A model generated the notes under the pieces. The model did no database searches. It saw only the letters and a program-made list of their open reading frames with translations, and was not told the DNA's origin. From Parachlorella kessleri (Eukaryota > Chlorophyta > Trebouxiophyceae > Chlorellales > Chlorellaceae): a DNA stretch of 15,683 nucleotides. Made by a program: the position numbers and the translations under genes. The stretch spans positions 1-15,683 of the forward strand of contig BBXU01003374.1 of the NCBI GenBank assembly GCA_001598975.1, in the 5' to 3' direction. Shown one piece after another: positions 1 through 8,175 of the stretch; position 1 is the first letter of the stretch, and each line of letters starts with the position of its first letter.

Positions 1-91
1 ACAGACTGGTAGCCACTTGAGGCAGCTCCAGAGTGCGGATGGCTATCATCAGTAGGAGTCCTTAGGGGCTGCACGCAAGCCGGCCACGCAC

Positions 92-223
92 CTCGCAGTT
101 GTTCCCGACATAGCCGGTTCCAGAGCAGGAGCACTGGTAGTCTTGGTTGTCATTATACGGGGAGCAATAGCCATTGTGCTGGCACGGTGATGGCTTAACC
201 AGGCAGGGGTTGGGGTCCGGAGT
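92..223 (-). CDS. EGF-like domain exon of an unidentified, probably secreted or membrane protein (partial gene)
   Basis: A 132-nt exon encodes exactly one EGF-like module of 44 residues. Six cysteines lie at residues 7, 14, 20, 31, 33 and 42 (C-x6-C-x5-C-x10-C-x-C-x8-C), with the typical C-terminal pattern GYVGNNCE. The exon is bounded by an acceptor (CTTGTGCAG, AG at 225-224) and a donor (GTGCGT from 91). Both boundaries are phase 0, so the module is symmetric; metazoan EGF exons are usually phase 1-1. EGF modules form three disulfides and are normally extracellular or lumenal, so the parent protein is probably exported; that is inference. The next exon downstream would lie beyond position 1, and I could not find upstream exons with confidence. 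The parent protein is not recognised. Confidence 0.7.
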
Positions 224-581
224 CTGCACAAGTGACCGGGAAGCTGTCAGCAAAGTTGCATCGGTGGCAATCTGGGCACTGGACTCATGGCAGGGAATGG
301 ACCTGGTGAATCTGTCACCAAACCCCGTTAATATCACGCTTCACGCATGTTGGCTGGGTCTACAAAGTACACAATTTCGCACCTGGAGCTAATCAAACCC
401 GTACTAGGCTTGTCTGCCTATACCAAGAGTTGCCAGCCTTCCACCAATGTTTAAAAACCCACTGGGCTCCCGACAATAGAGCAAGCATGACAGCCTCACC
501 TGGCACTGTGCCATAGTCAGCAGTAGCGCTAGGAAGGCCACGTGGTATGAAAGGCCTGAGGTGGGCATTGTGTGCGCACAC

Positions 582-607
582 GCCATGCAGGACTAGTCCT
601 GCATGGC
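582..607. repeat. Perfect 26-bp palindrome
   Basis: The half-site GCCATGCAGGACT is followed directly by its exact reverse complement, giving a 26-bp palindrome with no spacer. A second palindrome, TGTGCGCACA, lies just upstream near 570-579. No gene model covers it. Confidence 0.9.
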
Positions 608-679
608 CAGGAACCATAAGTCTCAGCAGACGGGGAACACCCTGTGGGAGGCTTGCATGCACGCAGCACCACAGGTGTA

Positions 680-711
680 CATAACAGTGCTTTACCACAA
701 ACACTGTTATG
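680..711. repeat. Stem-loop with 10-bp perfect stem
   Basis: CATAACAGTG at 680-689 is the exact reverse complement of CACTGTTATG at 702-711, with a 12-nt loop. It lies about 70 bp from the 26-bp palindrome, and the two together may mark a decayed mobile element or a transcribed hairpin. Confidence 0.75.
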
Positions 712-1803
712 CAGCGGTGAAGCCGGTAAGAGGACATGACTGGCCAGCGCAGCGCTGCAAAGCTCCAACGCTGCCAAGAAGGGCACCGGCCCGACACCAT
801 AAACCCGTGCGGCCACGCGAGCGAACGCTGCGCAAGCTCGACCGTTTCCTTTTGATAAATCCCCTTTTGTGCCTACCTGCAGCTAGTGCATCTGAGCAGG
901 TGGCTAGACGACTGTGTGCTGTCACGTGGACCAGCTAACCGTGAAGCCCTGCAAAGGTTACCTAGGCCAATGCCAATGGCAGCGCACTTCGGCGCTGTCA
1001 AGCCTGTCCTTCCGCCAGGCTGATTTTGTGTTTGCCTTGATGAATATGAAACGCAGCAAGTCTGTCCTTACCAGCGCTCCTACGGACCGCTTGATGCGAG
1101 ACAACGTGTAAACACGTTGCGCTCCCTCCGCGGGCACTGGCCTGGTTGCGCCTCCGTTATGCGACAGAACAGCATGCACTATGCTTGCAATCATGCACGC
1201 TGATGCTTTTGAGCTTAGTAAAAGCGCCCAAGCCTGGTATTGAGGTTGAGCCAGGGTAGGTACCATGGTACTGAGTTTGTAGTACATATAGGGAATACAA
1301 TATCACAGACCCGGGCTGGCTTTCACCTTTGCGCAGGCTTAGTGCGAGGTGCTTTGGCCTACGACACCAACCGTCGGCTTGGGCGGCGTCGCGCGGCTCT
1401 CTCTCGAAAGGCAATACGAAAGTTGCCGGACTTCCAGCACGACCTCACCCGCCTTCCGTGGAAGCATGCTCTTCAAGTGGGTACGTTGGACTCCTAGCGT
1501 ATAACAAGGTCGCTAACCGCTTCCGTAAGGCTAAGGAAGTCCCAGGTCGGTGACCTGGATATGTGCACTTTAGCAAGTACTGTCTGCTCGTAGCAGTATC
1601 TGCCCTTCCACCTGCTGTCAGCCAACAGCTGTGTGCGCTCACAGACCCGGACACAGTGAGGTGAGAAACGACTACAAATTGTATGGAGCTGGTATGGGAA
1701 TCATCCAATTTGAGTGTCGTGCGCACCTTTCTTGATATCATATTCCCATAGATGATCTTGCTGTATCTTGATATTGGCCGTGGGGTCCCCTGATGACCAG
1801 GTC

Positions 1804-1827
1804 GGGGGGGGGGGGGTAGGGGGGGGG
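1804..1827 (+). repeat. Poly-G tract (G13-TA-G9)
   Basis: Thirteen consecutive G, then TA, then nine more G, interrupt an otherwise mixed sequence. Such a tract can form a G-quadruplex on the plus strand. Its exact length may be unreliable because homopolymers are error-prone in sequencing. Confidence 0.85.
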
Positions 1828-2288
1828 CGCATTCCCGGCCTCCCTAGACAGTCGAAGACGAGGGATCGACTGAGCACTAATGCAACTTCAGCTTTGTTGC
1901 ACTCTCAAGCATACCTGCTGAAGAAGTGGGACAGTCGTAAGTGTGGGGGCCCCACACACTGCCAACTTGCCCTGAAAAGGTGTGTATGTCTTGTCAGCAG
2001 ATAGCGAAACACCCTCACTGGACCAGGATCAAGGAAAGCCCCGGAGCAGTACCACAACGAACCCTCTCGAATATGAGCACAGTATATCCCAAGCTTTCTT
2101 TAGTCGCATCATCCCTGGCCAATGATTACCTGCCGCCGTTAGCAAAGCAACATGGCTGCACCTCTGCACTCTCACACCCAGCTTGCCACAGGGCAGATCC
2201 CCCCCAGAAAGGCCATGCCCTGCTGGCACTGGAGTGCTCCCTACGCTTCGTGCTCATCCCAAAGTCACTGCCCCGGCCCAGAGCATGG

Positions 2289-4873
2289 TTAACTGTTGCT
2301 ACTCAGGCATGCCTTCTTCAGCGTAAACTGCAGCCGCTGCTGCTCGCCTGGTGCTGCAGCCCAGTCGGCGAGGGGTGTGATGTCCACGCCCCGCACCTTG
2401 TGCTCCACCCACCCCACGACCAGCGGGAGAACGTCAAGTAGCACCTGGCTGGGCACCGCCTTCCAGGGGCAGTTGATGACGAAGGCGGGGTCTGTTGTCG
2501 GGTTGTAATCCTGCAGGACAAGGGAGCTACACCGTTGCCAGGCACCCATGCCTGAACCAAGCCTCGGCAGCACGCTTCCGCCGGTGGCAGCTGGACACCA
2601 AACTGCCTGCTGTGAGGGGTCATTGGCCCACACGAAGTACAGGGTTGGATTGGCAAAGTGCGAATGCACACTCGGGATGGGGAGCATCACCCCCGCGGAA
2701 GCACTCTTAACAGTTGCCTCTTGGTGCAGCCCAGCTACCACGCCCTGTTCAACACTACCTGCCACCCATACTACTAACAGTTGCCAATAGCTGCAAATGA
2801 GCTCACCAGGAAGCTCATGTGTCCAGCATCTCTCAGTGTGGCCACCATGGACCCCGGCACCGCAAATTCAATGTAGCCATCCGCGCCATCGGTGGGGTCT
2901 TGTATGCTTGCTGCAACACACAGCGGATGTGTACTGTCAGCTGCAGAGCGCATCAATGGGCTGGGCACTACATGGGTCGGGATACTCCCATGGGACTACC
3001 CCTTGAGGTGTATGCCCTTGGCCTCAACAAGTACTTGCGCCCTTGTACTGAGTCCTACACACCTGCAACAGCTTTCACTTCAAGGGAGCCCATCATGGCA
3101 GGCCCCGCCGTAGCCTCGCCAGCACGGCCGCCAAGCTACGCTTTCCCCTACTACTCACTCTTCACTTCCAGGCCAGGCGTGTGGTCATCCCAGTCGCAGC
3201 ACCACCAGTCGGGCTTGCAGCCAAGCGTCTGCGCCAGCTGGTTATCCTGGGCGTTGGGGGAGTGGTCCAGGAACGGCATGCAGCCCGTGCGGTCGGCGCA
3301 GTGAACCCCCACCGGCAGGATGGCCACAGGCTTGCCATAGTCCTGCAGGAACTTCCTGGCCACCCTCAGAGACAGCTGAGTGTAGTCCACCGGGTCCAAG
3401 AGCACCTGCAGACATGAGACAGGTCGTAGAGCCCGGCAGGCCAAGAACCGCTGGCGCGGGGCTGCGTTGTGCTGACTGTTTGTGGCGTGCTGCATCCCTT
3501 CAAGTGCAGGTCAGCATTGCTACGAGGTGTTGCGCCGGGCACTCGGGACTGACTGCACTCTCCAGGGCCTAAGGAGCTTCAACTAGCAGCCGCTTGCACG
3601 AGCTGCGCCGGTTGATATCCAACTGCACGGCAATAGCAGAGCAGCACCGAGCGGTGGCAGGAGTGCGTGCGGCGGCGTGGTGGTCCCACCCACCATAGTC
3701 TGTGTGCGGTTGGCAAACCCAGCGGCAGCAATGCTCGCCAGCGAGCCGCCCATGCTGTGGCCCAGCATGACCAGCGTGCTGGTGTCCAGCTGGCCGACAA
3801 GAGGGTGACGAGCCGTTGCATTTGCCTTGGCTGCCCAGGACAGAATGGGTGCCACATACGCCGACTCGACCTGCAGTGCAAGGGCAGGTATGTGTGAGAA
3901 GAGCTTCACTTCCGGCGCACTGCCTCTGGTTGCCTGCCAGCAAACAAGTCATGTTGTGTCTATAGCGGCAGGCAGGGGACGCGTGCCGAATTGGCTACCC
4001 AGCTAGCATCCAACAAGTTGCCCGCCATACTCACCTCGCTGGGAGGCACAGCAACATCGCTCCTGTCATACTGTATGACAGCATATCCCCTGCACCACCA
4101 AGAAGAAATCTGCCTTGAATTGCGGTTACTAACATCTGGCAATACGAGGGCAGTACCAACGGTGCTTCCCAATCGAGAGTCTGGCAAAGCTGTGGACGAT
4201 GGCCCTTGCTCAGGACCGAGAACCGGCATGCCCCGAAGTTATTAATGCAGCCAGCCCACCACACTTGAGCGAGCAGCTCACCAGCTTGCAAGCCTGTCTG
4301 CAATGGAAGCATAATACTTGGCCTTCACATGGTAGCCAGCAAACATCATCACTATTGGATAAGGTGCTGGTAGGCTGCAGATGGCTGGCACAGTGACGAT
4401 GAGGTTTACCCGGCACTGGCCTCCCAAACTACTGCAGCCTGTAGCTCTAGGGTCCATGTTAAGGGTGATGTTTGAATACCGTGAGGCTGCCAAGCATGGT
4501 CCCTGTAAGGCAGCAGGCCAGCAAGGTTTACTGTTGCGATTGTGAGCAGTTGCAGAGGCAGCAGCCACTGCAGCAACAGCGCAAGCATTGGAACAGACGC
4601 CAGGGTCATCCCAAGTACTGAGATGTCAGCGAGCCTCGTACATCAAAATATGCTACCCCAGGGCGGCGCCTGAGGAATTCCTTCAAAGGGAGGGCTTACC
4701 GCAGCTAGGTAAGGGGTTTTGGCATCGAAGGCCTTCACACCATCCCAGCCGGACACAAGGTAGGTCTCGCTGTACCCCACTGACACCTCCCCAGAGGTGA
4801 AAGGCGCCGCCCACACGTAACGCAGCACGGAAAGGGCTGCTAAGGCTGAGGCCAAGGATGACCGGCGCGCCAT
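2289..4873 (-). CDS. CLH: Chlorophyllase-like alpha/beta hydrolase, seven exons, predicted 399 aa
   Basis: Exons on the minus strand: 4873-4700, 4502-4282, 4089-4035, 3870-3694, 3405-3159, 2910-2807, 2510-2289. Intron phases are 0, 2, 0, 0, 1, 0, and the frame stays open to a TAA at 2291-2289. Chlorophyllases hydrolyse the phytol ester of chlorophyll to give chlorophyllide. Family landmarks appear in order: PYPIVMMFAGY (oxyanion-side strand), GHSMGG with nucleophile Ser189, LLDPVD with Asp213, and DAGHMSF with His322, a complete triad. Plant enzymes have GHSRGG, so Met replaces Arg here. Residues 1-23 resemble a signal peptide (RR, then an Ala/Leu core, then VWAAP), so the enzyme may enter the ER or, read as a short transit peptide, the plastid. 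The ATG at 4873 is the only good start in exon 1. The exon 7 acceptor is the least certain, and another plastid alpha/beta hydrolase remains possible. Confidence 0.85.
3405..3449 (-). repeat. Echo of the 5' edge of chlorophyllase exon 5 in the preceding intron
   Basis: On the minus strand the exon start (GGTGCTCTTGG, then GACTACAC and CTGTCTC, from 3406) is preceded about 43 nt upstream by GGTTCTTGG, then CTCTACGAC and CTGTCTC, from 3449. The two abut, as expected for a decayed tandem duplication across the acceptor. Confidence 0.55.
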
Positions 4874-4910
4874 TGCAGGGCGCGCTGAGGGCGCGCTGAG
4901 GTGACCACAA

Positions 4911-4921
4911 GCTATTTAAAG
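4911..4921 (-). promoter_or_regulatory. TATA-like element upstream of the chlorophyllase-like gene
   Basis: On the minus strand CTTTAAATAGC lies about 40 nt before the ATG at 4873. It is the only AT-rich core-promoter-like site close to this start. Between it and the ATG an 11-bp unit (CAGCGCGCCCT orientation) is repeated twice, at 4878-4899. If this TATA is used, the 5' UTR would be very short. Confidence 0.35.
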
Positions 4922-5374
4922 AAAGGTCGCCGTCATTCATGAAGTCATCAGTAAGAGCGAAAGCCTACAACGTGCTGCCCCAAGGTGAAACGCCTAGACA
5001 TGCACGGGCGGGAACGAGGTTCAACCGAGGTCTCGTGACGGTGCGGACCGTGTTACATCTGTTGCGCTTGCATGCGGCAAGGGGTTGTTATTGAAGAGGA
5101 TGTTATCTACGCGATCTCGAAACACTTGCCCACGATAACAGCGACAGGAGCGGACGTGTGTACAGTGCAGATTGATGGAGAGGACCTTGCGCTTTCCACA
5201 CGTTCTACAAGGAAATCGCACTTACAAAAAACAGGCTGCACTATGTGAACCCGTCAGAAAATGTACGCACAATTGCTAGTGCCACAATAAGTCCCACAAC
5301 AAGTCCAGGCCACGGCGGGTTTCCGGGCGCATACAGGGGACAAACCACACCCCCAGACACAACCCCCTCACCTG

Positions 5375-5379
5375 TTACA
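5375..5379 (-). terminator. TGTAA polyadenylation signal candidate for the GNAT gene
   Basis: TGTAA, the usual poly(A) signal of chlorophyte green algae, occurs on the minus strand about 93 nt after the GNAT stop codon. A second copy lies at 5226-5222 after a T-rich stretch, so either could be used. Confidence 0.4.
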
Positions 5380-5471
5380 GAAGTGCGGCGACGGACAGGC
5401 AGGCAGGCCAGTCCGCCTGGTCCCAATCCTTGGCTGCCTTGGAATTCCCAATTCCCTGAAGTAATACAACC

Positions 5472-7266
5472 CTAGCTGTCACCCGCCTGGTCCAGCTGCT
5501 TCTGCATCAGATAGCGAGGCCGCGCGCCCACCCGGCCCCACAGCGGCGAATCCTGGTGGATCACGCTGTAGCCTCTGCTCTCGTAAAGCTTCACGGCTGG
5601 AAGGTTGTCCTGATACACATGGAGCACCGGCTGCAGCTCCTCCCACACACCTGCAAGCAGTCAGGCAGGCAGACTGTGATGCCAGGCATATGGGTGGGTT
5701 GATTTCTCGCTGTGGAACGGCGGCTCCCTGGCTGCCAAGCTGAACCGTGACGGGCAGCGAGTACTGTGACAGCAAACCAGCGTGCAGCATATTGTGCACC
5801 TCCACCAGGACCCTGCCTTCCCAACCAAGCCTGCAATGCTGGAGAAGACACTACTGCCTGCATGTCCAGACCGCTAGGCTCCAGCAGCTTGCACATCCAG
5901 CGCGGCGGGCAACCAGGCAGGCACTTCACAGTATTGGACCCACCTGCCACAAGCTCCGCGGCTTGGAGCAACGCTTTGGCCACCCCACGCTGCTGCCAGG
6001 CTGGCTCCACTGCCATGCTGGCTATGTAAGCAAAGGCGGCTGTGTCGGGCGGGAGGGAGCGCAGCACTTCCTTCTCGTTCAAGTAGCTCACCTCCACCAC
6101 ACCTGCAGGAAGGGGACAAGAGCAGAGTTGGTACGGTGGGTATCTGCGGTAAGGGTGAACGTGTCAGTGCGCTTTTCTGCTGGCGGCTTGTGCCGCGACC
6201 AGCAGTCTTAATTAGGCAGCGTGTGCAAGCTGTCAGTTAAAAAGGATAGGCTGCATATGCTATCAAGGACTCACTGCCACCTAGCATGCGACCCAAGCCC
6301 CAGCCCTTTGCCCGGGTTTCATACCATTCCGTGGCCTTGTGCTGCAGAATAGCCAGTAAGTGTTCTGGCAGCATGCAGATTCTGTGCACATGGACATATC
6401 AAATGCAGAAGCCTCCTTGGCATGACTCATCTATGATGTCACTGCTCCCAGCCGCCACAGTGCTGCTATCCCCGCCACAACTGCTGTCATTGCTGCCGCT
6501 GCCGCTCTCCATATGAGGGAAGGTGCTGCCAACAACACTGCTCCTGCTGCCACTGCCGCCCGCGCCCGCACCATCAGGCGAGACCTGCTCGACCACCAAG
6601 AGCACAAAGCGCTCTGATGGGTTGAACCGCACTTTCTTCTGCATTTCTGACAGGACTTCGGCGGCAAAAAAGTCCTGAAAGAGACCATCTAGAAGTGGGA
6701 TGGGGCTGCTCTCGTAGAACGCCTGCAATAGCCAGCAAAGGGTCGGTGGTGCAGTGCCGGTCAAAGCTATACAAGACAAGGGCAGGTCAACATCACTCGA
6801 TTGCCCGGGCAGACCAGCTTTGCCAATGATATCAGATGCCGTGTTAACACCAGGAGCATAGCGACAGTCACACCTGTGCTTGGATGGAGACCACCCGCCG
6901 AAGCTCGTCCATATTGCCTTTGTCCAGCGGCCGCACCCGCCAGCAGCCACAGGCAGAAAGCAGGGAGAAGTCTGCTGGAAGTGCCGCCCCTGCCGGCAAC
7001 GCTGCCTCTGCCGCAGCTGCTCCTGGAAGTGCTACCCCTGCTGCGCTCAAAGCACTGGTGCGAGCGCCTGCTGGCTGCCAGCCGCTAGTGTTTTGTGCCC
7101 TGGGTGCAAGGTTTGGGTAGCTGCCAAGCCGCCTAGTATGCCACCACCGCCGGTACATGAAACTTTGGTAGCTGTCTGGCCTCGGAAAGGAACACCAGTG
7201 CCGAGCATCTAGCCTCGGCTCCCATGTTGGAGTACTAGTGCTGCACGGTGATCTTACAAGCGACAT
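5472..7266 (-). CDS. GNAT-family N-acetyltransferase, probably plastid-targeted, four exons, about 293 aa
   Basis: Exons on the minus strand: 7266-6874, 6722-6572, 6102-5944, 5650-5472. Phases are 0, 1, 1 and the frame ends at TAG (5474-5472). GNAT enzymes transfer acetyl from acetyl-CoA to amines, here probably protein N-termini or lysines. The N-terminal strand and helix are CWRVRPLDKGNMDELRRVV followed by AFYES (132-136). The acetyl-CoA loop (motif A) is QQRGVA at 218-223, after strand YIASMAVEP. Motif B is QDNLPAVKLYESRGY at 248-262, with the conserved Asn, Ala and Tyr. Residues before about 105 are Ser/Ala/Arg rich and transit-like. The start is uncertain: ATG at 7266, or ATG at 7158 (MYRRWW, 36 residues shorter), which would leave more promoter room. 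The exon 2 donor at 6571 (GATG|GTGCGG) yields the family-like junction SPDGVVEVSY. Exact substrate is unknown. Confidence 0.82.
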
Positions 7267-8175
7267 TTCCTGGCCTTGGCGCCAGGAATGACGGATGCAA
7301 GCCTCCTTGCGCTGCAAACGCAACCAGAAGTGCAGTTCAGGACTCCTACTAGCATAAGGATCTATTCTCCAAGGCCAACTGTGCGCTTCCGTGCATTTCG
7401 GGCAAGGACTGACCTCTGCGCCTTAAATGCATCCGATGCCACAGCACAGTGTTTACACAGCACAGCATGCTATCTACTTGTCATCTCCCCTTATACGAAC
7501 TGAGCCCTTGCTGTGGCGATGCTGCCAGCCAAGAGACGGATCGAATCGTTCGATTGTAAGGCTGTAAGGTGCCGCAGTAGCTGCCCACTGCACAACCAGT
7601 ACCAGACTACCACTGCAGAGCCGCTGCAGGCAGTTTCTTTTCTCGTGCTGTGCTGTGATCAACCATGCAGCAGTCAGGGGCACTGCATCTGGGAAGCACC
7701 CAGCTTCGGGGGACCCGCCTTGGGAACCGTACCGCGAAGCAGAAGCCGTTCATCTCAGCGCGCCGAGCCAAAAGGTGGGCACCTTACCTTCACGTATAGC
7801 TACTAAGTGATGTTGTTACTATGCAACGCCAAAGTATGCTATCTGCCTGGTACCTGCCCATAGGAGCCACAGCACCCAAGGGAGCAAAGCGGTCACCAAC
7901 ATCTTTGGAGGTGCGTCACCGGCTACCCTTAAACCAGCCAGGGGGAACCCCAAGGCTGTTGCATGGAAAAGCAGCACAGTGCAACCCGCCCTTTGCTTAC
8001 GCTGGGACGGGCAGTTTGCTAGCACTTTGTGACACAACTGCACCAACCCCTGCAGCCGTGGTCACAGACAAAGGGCCGCCTGCTTTCTGCACACGTCAAA
8101 CCCTTGGCACTTAACTCGCGTTTTGCCAGGCTCGTACTTTTGCTCGTCTTTGACATGTAGTGGTTACAAGTGCAG
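7267..8175. other. Shared 5' region between the divergent GNAT and TIC62-like genes
   Basis: The first securely placed TIC62 exon starts at 8176 (or 8161) and needs an upstream exon ending in phase 1. Three start candidates were seen. The ATG at 7519 opens a 37-nt exon ending GATT|GTAAGG, which has the right phase and the best donor. The ATG at 7288 opens an Arg/Ser/Thr-rich, transit-like frame with only weak phase-1 donors. The ATG at 7821 opens a frame with a strong donor (GAG|GTGCGT) but the wrong phase unless another exon intervenes. No TATA box or other gene was recognised. Confidence 0.4.
7519..7555 (+). CDS. TIC62: Candidate first exon of the TIC62-like gene
   Basis: ATG at 7519 begins a peptide MLPAKRRIESFD and reaches a good donor GTAAGG after one base of the next codon. 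Phase 1 matches the first secure exon at either acceptor (8161 or 8176). The joined N-terminus of about 70 residues before the Rossmann fold is basic, as a plastid transit peptide would be, but short. There is no other support. Confidence 0.25.

Larger units (their letters stand above)
224..2288. other. Stretch of about 2 kb without a supportable gene
   Basis: No open frame here shows a recognisable domain, and none is joined to a neighbour by convincing splice sites. It lies between the EGF exon and the 3' end of the chlorophyllase-like gene, both on the minus strand. It could hold introns or poorly conserved upstream exons of the EGF gene plus the chlorophyllase 3' UTR. Structures seen are a 26-bp perfect palindrome at 582-607, a stem-loop at 680-711, a small inverted repeat at 1542-1558 (CCAGGTC, 3-nt loop, GACCTGG), an inverted pair TATGGGAAT/ATTCCCATA at 1693-1701 and 1742-1750, and a poly-G tract at 1804-1827. 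Confidence 0.5.
4874..5471. other. Intergenic region between the chlorophyllase-like and GNAT genes
   Basis: Both flanking genes are on the minus strand, so this region should hold the chlorophyllase promoter (near 4911) and the GNAT 3' UTR (from 5471 downwards). TGTAA motifs on the minus strand lie at 5379-5375 and 5226-5222. A Cys-rich open frame at 5021-5221 was considered and not accepted. No other gene was seen. Confidence 0.5.

Noticed and set aside
393..800. 135-codon minus-strand frame upstream of the EGF exon
   Set aside because: No recognisable domain, it spans the 26-bp palindrome and the stem-loop, and no splice path to the EGF exon is convincing.
1941..2441. 166-codon plus-strand frame
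   Set aside because: Its 3' part is antisense to the well-supported last chlorophyllase exon, and the rest shows no domain or splice support.
5021..5221. Minus-strand open frame rich in Cys/His (CRTCGKRK, then HCTHVRSCRC) resembling a zinc-binding module
   Set aside because: It has no ATG, an in-frame stop lies just upstream, and the only possible acceptor is a poor AAG. It may be a decayed exon, but I cannot support it as a gene.
6399..6571. Gly/Ser-rich open extension of GNAT exon 2 beyond the chosen donor
   Set aside because: It would insert about 55 low-complexity residues between two strands of the fold. The donor at 6571 has the correct phase and gives a family-like junction; a longer isoform cannot be excluded.
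7821..7911. Plus-strand ATG frame with a strong GAG|GTGCGT donor as TIC62 exon 1
   Set aside because: It ends in phase 0, whereas the next secure exon needs phase 1, so it could only work with an extra unseen exon.
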